From Ceratothoa steindachneri (lineage: Eukaryota; Arthropoda; Malacostraca; Isopoda; Cymothoidae), in the NCBI GenBank assembly GCA_963969495.1, contig OZ018321.1:132340293-132404292 (forward strand): a DNA stretch of 64,000 nucleotides. The letters are read 5' to 3'. The notes under the pieces are model-generated. The model worked only from the letters and a program-made list of their open reading frames with translations. It made no database searches and was not told where the DNA came from. Made by a program: the position numbers and the translations under genes. This document shows, piece after piece, positions 13,003-24,070 of the stretch (positions are counted from its first letter, which is position 1; each line of letters starts with the position of its first letter).

Positions 13003-14288
13003 CGAGGGGCTGTCAATATGTTTTGCGAATCAGTAGGGCAAAACAAAGGAAGGGGGATGGCTGTTTGTGGGGGTGTTAGGACAAGTCAGGACCTGCAGCC
13101 GCACACTCCTGGCTCGTCTATTTGAGAAGCAGTAGCTGATCGCAGATCGTCAGTCACAAATTTGTCAACAATGGAGAAGGTTGAGCACCGCACAGTGATC
13201 AAATTTTTGACCAAGGAAGGCAAGAATGCAAAAGAGATCCATGAACGCATGGTTACAGTGTACACCATCACCGCCCCTTCCTATGCAGCCATTGCTCGCT
13301 GGAATAGGGAGTTGTGCGATGGTCGTGAGTCCCTTGTAGATGACCCCAGTCCAGGACGCCCGTAAGACGTAAGCAACGAGGACAATGTGGCCAGTGTGGA
13401 GAGGATGATCCTCGAAGATCGACGGGTGAAGGTCGAAGAAATGGAGTAAGAACTTGGAATATCACATGAAAGTGTTAGCAACATCATCCACGACAATTTG
13501 GCCATGACCAAGGTCTCTGCCCGTTGGGTCGCTAGAAACTTTATGCCCCATGATTGACTTCAACGTCGTCAAAGTTCGGAGGAGCTGCTGCTCCTGTACA
13601 GCCAAGACCTGGCGGGATTCGAGTCATGCATAGTGACAGGTGATGAAACTTGGGTCCATCACTGGGATCCTGAGACCAAGCTCGAAAGCATGGCCTGGAA
13701 GCACAGGGGCTCTCCGACCCCCATCAAGTTCCGGACCCGACCCTCAGCCAGGAAGATCATGGCCACCATCTTCTAGGATTCTGAGGGAGTGTTGATGATG
13801 GACTATGCGCTTCATGGAAGAACCATCACATGCCAATATTATGCCGAGGAACTGGCTGGGTTGAAGAAGTACATCCGTCAGAAGCGGCGCGGCAAGTTGG
13901 AACGCGGTGTTCTGCTCCTCCACACAACAATACCCCTGTCCACAAGGCTAGAGTTGCACAAGCTGCCCTGCGCGAGTGCGGATTCGAGGAGCTCGACTAT
14001 CGCCCCTACAGTCCAGATCTGGCCCCTAGCGACTACTTTTTATTCCACCAGCTCAAGGCTGCACTGCGTGGACGCCGGTTTGGGGACCATGAAGATGTCC
14101 AGCTCACTGTCCAGGAGTGGTTTGAACAACAGTCGGGAGATTTCTGGTTGTCGGGAATTCGAAGCCTCAGGGACAAGTGGTGCAAGTGCATTGAAGTCGA
14201 GGGTAGTTATATTGAAAAATAATAAAACACTTTTCCTCATATCTCGTTTCCGTATATCCGAATTGCAAATCTTATTGACCACCCCCCG
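13003..14288 (+). mobile_element. mariner element (DD34D), copy 1
   Basis: The element is bounded by TA dinucleotides (13001-13002 and 14289-14290) and imperfect terminal inverted repeats. The left end reads CGAGGGGCTGTCAATATG, and the right end read in reverse is CGGGGGGTGGTCAATAAG. The length of 1286 bp is that of a complete mariner. Two shorter or broken relatives lie at 35939-36876 and 59610-60836. Mariners move by cut-and-paste into TA sites. Confidence 0.93.
13171..14222 (+). pseudogene. mariner transposase, inactivated
   Basis: The ATG at 13171 opens MEKVEH-TVIKFLTKEGK, the helix-turn-helix region that binds the inverted repeats, followed by SYAAIARWNREL and a second helix-turn-helix near ELGISHESV. 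The first catalytic Asp survives in VTGDETWVHHWD near 13640. The second should lie in a YDNAP block but reads HNNTP, so the Asp is Asn. The third survives in YSPDLAPSDYFLF, exactly 34 residues after the second position, giving the DD34D spacing. There are in-frame stops (before DVSNEDN, in EEME*ELG, near PHD*LQ and in ATIF*DSEG) and a frameshift beside the second catalytic site. The ending CIEVEGSYIEK is intact. This copy cannot make active enzyme. Confidence 0.92.
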
Positions 14289-14290
14289 TA

Positions 14291-14560
14291 TATTTTGTTT
14301 GGATTTGATTAAATTAATTTTGTTTCAAGTATTTTCTACTGTTGATACCTCACTAGTTTTTTATTCGTTTGGTTTTCGTTAACATATTGTTCATTTTAGT
14401 ATTTTACCGTCGTTTGCGTCAATTTTTATCTATATTGTACTTGTGCTGTAGTATAGATTTTACTTTAGATTTCAAATTTGTTTTATAGGTCCTAAAGACG
14501 GGTTTAGAAATAACCCGAAACGTAGAAAATAAAGTTGGGACCCGCCTTCTTCATTTTTTC
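14291..14560 (+). mobile_element. Probable Penelope-like element 3' remnant
   Basis: Directly after mariner copy 1 comes a tail ending in AACCCGAAACGTAGAAAATA, the kind of hairpin plus GAAACGT signature found in Penelope-like pseudo-LTRs and present in full in the element at 49241-51623. No RT sequence remains. The mariner seems to have cut off the upstream part. The call rests on the ribozyme-like motif only. Confidence 0.4.
14492..14524 (+). ncRNA. Degenerate hammerhead ribozyme-like motif
   Basis: Reading 5' to 3': CTAAAGA (core CUGANGA with one G-to-A change), one unpaired C, GGGTT, a 7-nt loop, AACCC, GAAAC and GTA. It has the same architecture as the better hammerheads at 49287-49327 and 51537-51577, including one extra base between the core and stem II. 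The changed core G should abolish cleavage. Confidence 0.45.
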
Positions 14561-14568
14561 TTTCTTAC

Positions 14569-14570
<2 letters not shown>

Positions 14571-14636
<66 letters not shown>
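14571..14636. repeat. (TA)n microsatellite
   Basis: Pure TA run of about 66 bp directly after the Penelope-like remnant. Confidence 0.97.
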
Positions 14637-14639
<3 letters not shown>

Positions 14640-17114
14640 CTGCAAGTTTTGTTGAAGGGACTGCTTGTTTCGTATTAATATATTTCTTTTCGAATGGATT
14701 TTACTTAGAGAAATGTATCACAAAATTGACGCACTTTCCCACAATAATGTTATTTGACTGACGCGTTTCGATATAACTTGTATCATATTCCGAGTCAAAT
14801 TAATGAAGTTCCACTATAAATAGGTTTATATATTAGAATAAGTAGTTATGAACGTACCAACAAACACCTAGAATTTACTGTTTATCGTAAACATACTCAT
14901 TCTAATGGTTACATACAGTTTTGCTCTAGTTAAGGTGATAAAATAGTGAAATTAATGCCTCGACTATGCGCATCCGTGGGTACAGAATATGTGATTCCAA
15001 AAAGAATAGAAAGTGAAATTCTTGATATTCAGAACATCTTTTATTGCCTCTCATATATTGCTTTTTTATTAATAAGGTGCATTTTCAAGACAAAAAACAA
15101 TTTATCGTAGCTTAACCCTCGAAATCATTACATTACTCACTCTCCCTCTTAGATGGAATGACCTTTGACCTAATTCCATTGCTCTTTCATACAACCACTT
15201 CCATAAAAATATTAATAGTCATATGGAAACTTTGGATCTGAAGAGCAGGCCGTAAGACGTCATCACCGGCTTCCAATGAGCAACTGAATGGGGTCATCAC
15301 TGACGAGTTGGCAGGTATCCTACCTCTTTGGAGTCGCCTCCTCGTGGAGAGCTTACCTTGAAGAATAAATGCTCTGTTCACTACCAAGGGACACGCGACA
15401 CGCTACTAATCTTCTTGTATCAGCTTTTGTTGCTGTAATTTTTTAAAAAACTTCATCTGTTATTTGTTGCTAATGTTACATGCTAATGTTTCATGTTTTG
15501 GAAAATTTTGTATTTTATTAATTCTTGTTGATTTGGAAAGGGGCATATATAATTTATTGATATTTATTCCTCCTTATTTCACTGTTATATTCATATTGAT
15601 ATTCAAATAATAACTATGCGCCCCTGCATTTATCTAATTTCATAAAATTTACGAGACGTCCGAAAACTTTTAGCTGCGGCTGTAGAGACTTTAGCTTCCC
15701 AAATTCTCTTAAAAGCAAACTAGTTCTGAATATGTCTCCCTCCCGTAATAAAGTAGGTTTGAATAAAATTCTATATAAAAATTTCGAGGAAATGTATCTC
15801 AGACAAATTGGACGTTCCGTATCTCCACGTACGGATTTCTTATACAGGATGGAGATTTTGTCACACGTCAAAAAGATAAACTTACCTTTGAGGGAAAAAT
15901 ATTGCCCTCTTGGACTGACCAGAGAACAGCCCTGTCATAAACCCAATTGAAATAGGAACCTACCACCGCTAACACCTCTTTTTCGCACCTTATCAGAATT
16001 ACGAATATGAACTCCCTTAAGTTTAGTTTCAACTTAGTATTTATATGCAACTTTAGCCATCATAACATAGTTATCTTCCTAAAATTGAAAATCAAGAATG
16101 AATTGGAATAAATTTTGCTAAATTTGGAAAAATTTTAAGGTAAATGAAAAAAAGTATTTGGGTAAATTTGAAAAAAAAATTATTAAACTTGACTAAATGT
16201 TGAGGATACGTTGCCCCATTCATCAACTCTGCCATCAAGGAACGGTACTCACCTCTAGTCCGTCTCTGGCCATTAGAACATTTGCCTTAATGTCGCTCAA
16301 GCGACAAGTAGTTAAAGCGTCTTTAAATGATTCTCTCCAAATTTTAATCCCTCGAAAGGTAACTTCCAGTTTAATTAGATTATCAGATCGCTTATCACCT
16401 TCCTGATTGAAATTACCCATTACAGGAGACAAACCTTCTTTATAAATATTCTCTGAATTTTTTTACATCTCGCTAACTCGCGGTCGTTAATATTATTGTT
16501 GTTACTGTTGCTGTATTTTTGCTGATGGATGGAATGTGATGCCTTAAAACTACTCCTGCACATGTGTTAAAAAAAAACTTCAAAGTTATTCTCTAAAAAA
16601 AATGCTTTTATTTGCATTTAACTATCAACCAGGAAATTGTGTTAATACTATCATACAAATTTATAAATAATAGACCCCCCAAAACTTCATAATTAAGGCT
16701 AGTATATGATTAGTCCATAAATAAGCCTGGTTTTATAGAGGTTTTGAGTCTCCTCAAACAGTTTACTACCATTACTCTGTTGATAGATTCGCTTCTATTT
16801 TTGTTTGAATCATTTTCTTCAAATCACCAAACAAACTTTGTTATTATGGTTTTGCTGCAGCGAGTCAGGTTTTCTGGATTTATTGCCTCTAAACGCTTCA
16901 CAAATGGCAATTTCAGTTACCAGAGAAATCTGCGGCATCAACATGAACATCAAACACATTACAATAGCGGAAAGTTATTGAGAATTAGTGTTTTTTATTA
17001 TAAGTACGTAGAAAATGTTGTCTGAAAATATTCATTAAAAACCTAAACATAAGCAATCTTCAGTGGTAAAAATGACATATATGCTGTTGCTTAACCTACT
17101 CATATTGTTAAATA
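14637..17114. other. Interval without a supported gene
   Basis: AT-rich with a short GC-richer patch (15230-15400). At 15653-15690 the text GTCCGAAAACTTTTAGCTGC resembles 54822-54858 and looks like a Tc1-type terminal repeat end. Frames at 15614-15950, 16197-16432 and 16744-17025 are unrecognised and lack supporting context. Confidence 0.45.
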
Positions 17115-17615
17115 AAACAAACGAAATTCTGTTCCCATTGAGATCTCATAGATAATGCATAGCATTAAATAATTCAAGTGGAGTTTTCGTAGCCATTGCG
17201 ACAACATTGCCCATTCATAGCGTTAAATAAATAAATAAACCAAATTTCCGTAGCCATAGAAACTACAAAAAACTACGCATAACATTAAATAAAAAACCTG
17301 ATTTTCGTAGCCATAGAGACAACATTGCGTTGAATGAACCAACCAAATTTTCGCACTCATAGAGACCACATAGTTTATAGATAACGTTAAATCAATCGAC
17401 CAAATTTCTGTTGCGTGAAATATATCAACTTTATTTTTCTATTCAGGGCTAAGAACATATAGCGTTAAATAAAATAACCATATTTCCTTATCTATAGAGC
17501 CCGCATAGAATTAAATTAATCAACCAAATTTACCTAGACATAGAGACTACATAGCCTAAGCATAACATTAATTAATCAACCGGATTTCCTTAGCCATAGA
17601 AACCCTAATTACAAG
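17115..17615. repeat. Degenerate minisatellite, about 50-65 bp unit
   Basis: About eight diverged units share the order CATAACATTAAAT, a linker, CCAAATTT-C-TAGCCATAGA and GACTACAT. Examples fall near 17150, 17215, 17275, 17385, 17460, 17510 and 17565. Units vary in length by small indels and no coding function is apparent. Confidence 0.7.
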
Positions 17616-18443
17616 AATATATGCCCTTATTCATCGGAAAAAACTCTGCATATAACCATATCTTCCGTAAACTTTTATCTGAAAGACTTTTTTAAACCTA
17701 TTTTCAATGTAGGGGTGGAGGAGTAAAAATATCCTCTTCTTTATTTACCATTCTCACCCGCCTGTAGGGAGCCTACTTTTTTCTCAGTGCACGTTCTGTT
17801 GCTTGAACCCAATTTGTACGTGCTGAATTGAGTTCTCACTTCTAAGCTCTCTTGTTACATTCCATCAACTTCACAGACGTGCTCCGCATAACCTACATGC
17901 GGTTAGGATCTTTTCTGCATTCAAATATTTCTACTCATTTTGATATATTTAACACAGCATACTACAATATAGAGACGGTTCTTTTCTTCTCATTATAATT
18001 ATTCGTGACTTTAATGTTTATTTTAGGGTTGAACCTAAAAGAATTCTTGTTGAGTAAAAAGCAAAGCAGAGTCAATTGTTCCTGGTTAAATATTAGTTAT
18101 ACACCTTGTTTGGAACCATAAATCGGAACCAAGAGGCTACAAAATTCTCCTCACCTTATCAAAGGTGAAAAAATTAATTTGGTAAACAAGTAGGATACTT
18201 TTAATAAATATCAATTAATATATAAAGAAATAGATAAAAGATAACTAAATATTGATATATTAATAGATATTAAGATATAAAAGGGTAAATATATAGATAA
18301 ACAAGATTTCAAACTGTATCTTCAAATTAAATTCAAAATTTCATTGATGTACGAGTATATCCTTGCTTCTATCAAAATACCCTTGTGGAAATTAAGTTAG
18401 ATCTGAAACTATTTTAAGATTAACCCTTCATAGGCCATTATTT
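17616..18443. other. Interval without a supported gene
   Basis: AT-rich text with no convincing frame or repeat beyond one TACGAGTA octamer at 18350. It ends at the target duplication of the hAT-like element. Confidence 0.45.
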
Positions 18444-19185
18444 CATTGTTTCTCAACCTTTCTCCTCTGCGGACACATTAAAATAATTTCAGGGAACTGC
18501 TATATAAAATGATCGTATCTTAATTTATCTTTTTCTCTCTCATTTATAAACTTCAGGCTCATAAGGGAAACACGATATCATCATCACCACTAACTCTATA
18601 ATTTAAGAAGAGGAATTTTTTGAGTATTTGAATAATATTTTCATCTTTGTTTGTTTATGACTTATGTTTTTTTTATCAAAGTTATTTCTAATAATTCTTT
18701 TATAATGACAAAGAACAAAATGGTGAAGTTCAGAAATTTATTTTTATATAACTTCTTTTTCTATAATTCTATACTTTAGTAACGTGATGTTTTGGAAGGG
18801 GGGAAATTTATTTTAAAGTTCCTTTTTAAAATTATTATCATTATAAAAAATTAACCTTGGCTTCTTTTTTTAGACTTTAAATTTTAATCTTAGTAGCGAA
18901 GCCATTGCCTGGTTATTTTCTATAAATGGCTTAAACAAACAATAAGTTTTTTCAAGTTCCTTGATCAAGCCCTTCCAAAAATAATTGCTTGTGTAAGAGA
19001 CTTCATAAAGATGTTTTCATCCACACATTTCCATCAAGCATTAAAATTAAAAGAGTTTTAACTTAAAAAATTAACAAAAAAATACCACTTAAATATGATT
19101 AGCTACTTTCCAATATCTTTCGCGGCCCCTCTAACTACCTCGATTGGCAACCTCGGGTTGGGGTAACCCAGGTTGAGAAACGATG
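18444..19185. mobile_element. Non-autonomous hAT-like element, 742 bp
   Basis: The left end reads CATTGTTTCTCAACCT and the right end in reverse reads CATCGTTTCTCAACCT, matching the TTCTCAACCT-type terminal repeats of hAT transposons. Inside each end lies GC-rich text with GCGGACAC (left) and GCGGCCCC (right, forward), also usual for that group. The flanks CATTATTT and CATTAATG agree at 6 of 8 positions, the 8-bp duplication length expected for hAT. No transposase frame is present, so movement would depend on an enzyme supplied elsewhere. Confidence 0.65.
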
Positions 19186-19859
19186 CATTAATGGAAGGAA
19201 TACAGAAGGAAAGCTGGTTCTCTTAAGGGAGGAAATTACTCTAATGATTAATTAATTTATAATGAAATATATATGTGCATAACATACTGAGAGTAATTTA
19301 TTCGCACATAAGTTTAAGAATTAACTTGGAATAAATATATCTTTGCTGACTGAGAGGAACAGAATCAATCAATACAATTTATAGGCAGAATTAAAGAGCC
19401 TAATTTTGTCGTTTACTAATCTTTGCTTGTTGGGAGGAAGAAAATTACTGAAAAGCCACACATTTTATACAGTTAGCCATCGATTTCACTGATTAGGAAA
19501 TTCCAATCAAGAGAGAGGTTACTGCCGTTGGTGATGAGATCTTTGCTACTTTCTATATTCAGTAGTGGTGGACCAAGAATAATGAGGATGTTGACGATTC
19601 CATGAGATTAAGAAGTATGAATCTGGTTTGGAGAAATCCAGGGAAAGCGTGACCACGTTAAGAGAATAACGGCAGTCGATAGAAGTCAGAAGATTAAAGA
19701 GTCGTTATGTTGACGTGGAAGGGTCGTCGAGCGAGCGAGGAAACGAGGGCGAACCTGGAATGTCAGTTTTACAGGAGATTACGACGGGAAAAGGCGGACC
19801 GTAGAGAAGAACCGGTTTTAGAAAGTACTTCTGAAATATGGCCATACGAGAGCAGGTTA
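19186..19859. other. Interval without a supported gene
   Basis: Composition changes from AT-rich to purine-rich, GC-richer sequence after about 19600. No frame, repeat or known element was recognised. Confidence 0.4.
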
Positions 19860-20170
19860 TAATAGTGGCCTACCGGTGTGTCCTGTTTGGGTTCCTTGTG
19901 TCCAACCGGTTTGTGCTTCCGGTGTGGACTTTCGGGGACAGTGTGTCCTGCCAGTAAACTTTGTGCCTAGCCCATGTGACCTTTCGGTGATGCTTGTGTC
20001 TTGCTGGAGCTCTTCGTTGGCGTTTTGTCCTGCCGGTGTAGCCTTTTGGCGACGTAGTCCTGTCAGTAAACTTTGTGTCCTCGCCTTTCAGGAACGTTGT
20101 GTCTGGCGCGTGAACTTTGTGTCCTACCCGTGTGATCTTTCAGTGACGTTCTGTCCTACCGGGAAAAGGA
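19860..20170. repeat. GC-rich degenerate minisatellite
   Basis: Phrases recur with drift: GTAAACTTTGTG near 19950 and 20065 with a variant near 20112, TGTGACCTTTCGGTGA near 19975 and again as TGTGATCTTTCAGTGA near 20130, and TGTCCTGCCGGTG-type blocks throughout. The long repeat period is about 159 bp. A 99-codon frame at 19876-20175 is a by-product of the repeats (Cys/Val/Phe-rich) and is not a convincing protein. Confidence 0.55.
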
Positions 20171-21361
20171 TATAGATTACTTTTAAACTGGAATAATGGT
20201 TATACTCATAAATAAGAAGCCATAAAATATTTCAAAGAACAGCAACGAAAGATATATACATACGAGTATATACTGACTTTCTTCTCTGTCTCACCACTTT
20301 GAGCATTTCTGTAACCATATTTTGATTATCACTGTAACACGATTTTTGTCTTTGGGTAGCAACTGTTATTTTCTATTTGCTTGTGTCTAGAATACATGAA
20401 AAAACACTGTTATTTATTTTAAACTTTGTTTTTGTGTCCAGGATAATGATATTTATATGAAATTTTCCTATTCTTTCTAGAAGGAAGTGGCGAATTTGAA
20501 CTTTCATTTGCATGAAGTAGAAAGAAAAAACAAATTAGTGCTGAATCAATATGGAATGTAAGACAAGTGTCATTGCTATCCAACTCGCAAAAAAAAAACA
20601 AAATATAAGGGAAATAATAGCTATTACTACTTTATTGCTGTTTTTATAACTTTTTAAATGCAGTATATCATGTTTATACCATAAATGACAAAAAACATAA
20701 CCCTTGAAACTTTTTATATATCATTACTACATATTTACATCAAAATAATGTTATTTAGCATAAATGGACTAATTTAAAAATTCAATGTCCTAGCCACAAA
20801 AGCAAAGTTTGGGGATTAAAATTGATTTTTTATTTAATAGAGCCACAAACAACTGTGAAATAACACTTATAACCCAAAGACAAGACAAAAGTGAATTTTT
20901 TTTACACAGTGAATTATTGTTTATCTTCTGGATCATATTGGTATACCAATGTTTATCACTAATAATTATTATTCGTTTTTTTTAAACTATAATAAATTTA
21001 AGAATTTATATTCTTAGGATTGTTACTAATCATTATGCAAGATTGATCAAGTCAAGATAATTATTCAAGATTTTATAAACATGAACTTAGAGGTAAAATT
21101 TGTTTCCATGCTATGATTTCCCATTATGTCGACGATCTTTTTCCAAGGTGTTTCACATACACAGTGATTTTCTTTCGTCTAGTGATGTCTGCTACTTACT
21201 TCAAGATCCTTTCTTCCAATTGAAGAGTGAATTATCTACAAGGTTATAGGAAAAGTTTGTGCTGATGAGAAAAATAAGGTCTGCGGACCAAAAAGTCGCG
21301 TCCCCTGACTTATTTTGATTTATGTCCCTACAACTTTGAAAACTTTCAATAATTCCAGAGT
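20171..21361. other. AT-rich interval without a supported gene
   Basis: Only short unrecognised frames (20419-20601, 21201-21395). One TACGAGTA octamer lies at 20261. Confidence 0.45.
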
Positions 21362-21790
21362 AATAATCTTGGGAAGACCTTGGCAATTCTATCATTCGAA
21401 AGAGAATGTAAACACCTTAAGGATTTCAAATTTCGTTCGAATCGGCCCAATATTTATGATGTTATTGCCCCCCAAAAAACGAATTCCCGGGCTAAACTTG
21501 GGAAGACTTTGGGAATATATTATTCGAAAGAGAATGTAAACCAACATAAGGGTTCAAATTTCGTTAGAATCTGCAGAATAGTTATAATGTAATTGCAAAA
21601 CAAAATAATTCCCGGGATAACCTTTATAGGACTTTGCCAATCGTATAATTTGAAAGAGAATGTAAAACAACATAATGGTTTCAAATTTCGTTAGAATTGG
21701 CTGAATTGTTACAATGTTATTAAAAAAAGGCAAATCGTGGACCGACGGACATACTGATATGTAGAGTCGCCCGAGACTAAGAAGTCACAA
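21362..21790 (-). repeat. Modular dispersed repeat, copy 3 (three tandem units)
   Basis: Three successive units of about 125-129 bp start near 21371, 21500 and 21628. Each holds GAAAGAGAATGTAAA, TTCAAATTTCGTT-GAAT and a TTATTGC-like end, and the first two also a CCCGGG block. The last unit is followed by GGACCGACGGACATACTGAT and a TAGAGTCGC tail that corresponds to the start of copies 1 and 2 read in the opposite direction. Confidence 0.8.
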
Positions 21791-21939
21791 CTTTCTAAAA
21801 GCTTATTAAAAAGCAGAACTAAATTCTATTAAAACATATATTTTTTTAATTAAAATGGCGCACCTTAACTTTTTATCACACCTCATTTATGGAATTGAAA
21901 AGGCGAAAAAATGGTCACGCTCTAATTGCATAGTCTAGA

Positions 21940-23790
21940 ATAATATAGGATAGTACATTATAGCATAGTATAACATGGCATAGTATATTATAGCATAAAA
22001 TAGTATAGTATAGCATAGCATAGAAAACATAGTATAGTAAATAAAGCCTAGCATAGAATAGACTAGCCTAGATTGCTTAACATAGCAAATCCTAGCCTAG
22101 CCTAGCATAGTATATCATAGCATAGCATAGTATAGTGTAGCATAGTAGAACAGAGTAGATTATGTCATAGCATAGCCTACCACAGTATGCCCTAGCCTAG
22201 CATAGGATAGCCTAGTCTAGCCTAGCCTAGCTTAGTATAACCAAATCTAGAGTATGATTCCTTATAATAGTAGAACTTAGCATACCACACTTTAGCGTAG
22301 CTACTCGTAGCATAGTATAGCCTAGCCTTACATAGTATAGTTTAGCCTGGAATAGTATGAGTTAGCCTAGAGTCATCTAGCCTAGCATAGCAGTGAATGT
22401 ATAATATGGTCTATCTTAGCCTAAAAACCATAGTAAAGCCTAGCCTAACATAGCCTAGTACAGCATAGCATATATAGGATAGTAAAGCTTATCATAGTAT
22501 AGCATAGTATAGCTTACCATAGTACAGCCTAGCCTAGAATAGTATAGCATAGCCTAACCTAGTATAGTTTAGAATAGTTTAACATAGTATTGCCTATCCT
22601 ATCTCGTATAGCCAGGCTAGCTTAGCATTGCAAAGCCTAGCACCCTATAGCCTATCTATCATAGCCTACCTTACCCTAATCTAGCTTAGCATAATATAGT
22701 ATAAGCATAGTATAACCTAGCATAGAATAGTATAAACTAGTCTAGCATAGTACAGCTTAGCTTAGCATAGTACCTATATCCTATCATATTCTAGCATGGT
22801 ATATCTTGGCATAACACACCCAACCATAGTCTAGCCTATGCTAGCTTATCATGGTACACTATAATCTAGCTCAGTCTATCGTAGTATAGTCCAGCATAGC
22901 CTTGGATAGCATAGTATACCCTAAAGTAGCCTAGTATACCCTATCCTAGCATAGACTTGCATATATAGTCTAGCATAGTATATATTAGAATAACCTACTT
23001 AATATATTATACCTAAGCCTATCACAGTGTATCCTAGCCTAGCCTAGCGTTGCCTGCCTAGGAGAGTATAACCTAGCCTAGCTTAGCGCAGACTACAATT
23101 GTATATTAAAACTTAGTCTAGCCTAAAAAAACTAGTCTAGTATAGCCTAGCTTATCCTAGTATATTCTATCCTATTCTAGCCTAGTTATAAATTCTAGCT
23201 TAGACTAGCATAGCCTAGTATAGTATATCATAGCCTACCTTACCCTACCCTACCCTACCCTACCCTAGCCTAGGTAGTATAGTATAGTATATCATAGTAT
23301 TGCATAGCCTAGACTAGATTATTAGATCTTAGCCTACCCTAACAAAGCCTCGCTTATCCTAGCTTGGTTTAGCGAAGACTAGCCTAGTGTAACATAGATT
23401 AGTATATCATAGCCTAACCTAGCATACCATTGCGTAGCCTAGCCTAGTATAGCCTTTCATGCCTTGCCTAGCAAGGTATAGCTTAGCGTATCCTAGCGTA
23501 GCATAACTTAGCATAGCATAACTATCCTAGACATTTATAGCCTATACTATACTATTATACCTTAGTCAAGCATAGTTTATTATTGTATATCCTAATATAT
23601 GTACTATATGTATCTTATCATAGCATATTATAGCCTAAATTAGCATAGTATATTTTACTCTTGTACATTATATCTTAGCATAGCTTATCATAGTATAGCC
23701 TAGCGTATAATATCTTAGCATAGCATAGCCTATTCTAGGCTTGCCTAGCAGAGTATAGCCTATTATATAGCCTAGTCTACTCTAGCAGAG
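21940..23790. repeat. Degenerate AGNNT pentamer array, about 1.85 kb
   Basis: Most of the interval parses as 5-mers of the form AGCAT, AGCCT, AGTAT or AGTCT in variable order, interrupted by indels. It includes a short homogeneous CCCTA run at about 23233-23265. The phase is kept locally but the order of variants is irregular, unlike a simple microsatellite. Confidence 0.9.
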
Positions 23791-23794
23791 CATC

Positions 23795-24021
23795 GGCCGA
23801 AAAGTTATGATGTTATTGCCAAAACAAAATAATTACCGGGCTAACCTCAGGATTACTTTGGCAATTATATCATTCGAAAGAGAATGTTAAACAACATAAG
23901 GGTTCAAATTTTGTTAGAATCGGCCGAATAGTTACGATGTTATTACAAAAACGAAACAAAAAAGTAAAACGGGGACCGACCGACATATTGAGATGTAGAG
24001 TCGCTCGCGAACTGACTCCTA

Positions 24022-24022
<1 letters not shown>
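23795..24022 (-). repeat. Modular dispersed repeat, copy 4
   Basis: Contains the same blocks as copy 3 in the same direction: a partial unit, then a full unit with CATTCGAAAGAGAATGTTAA and AGAATCGGCCGAATAGTTAC, then GGGGACCGACCGACATATTG and a TAGAGTCGC tail. Together with copy 3 it brackets the pentamer array. Confidence 0.8.

Positions 24023-24023
<1 letters not shown>

Positions 24024-24067
<44 letters not shown>
24024..24067. repeat. (TA)n microsatellite
   Basis: Short pure TA run directly abutting the end of dispersed repeat copy 4. Confidence 0.97.

Positions 24068-24070
<3 letters not shown>

Noticed and set aside
3732..16865. Shared 15-mer TTTTGCTGCAGCGAG at about 3734 and 16851
   Set aside because: The match does not extend into the flanks. 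One shared 15-mer is not enough to claim a repeat family.
21940..23790. CRISPR array or coding tandem repeat
   Set aside because: There are no spacers of constant length and no direct repeats longer than the pentamer. The context is eukaryotic.
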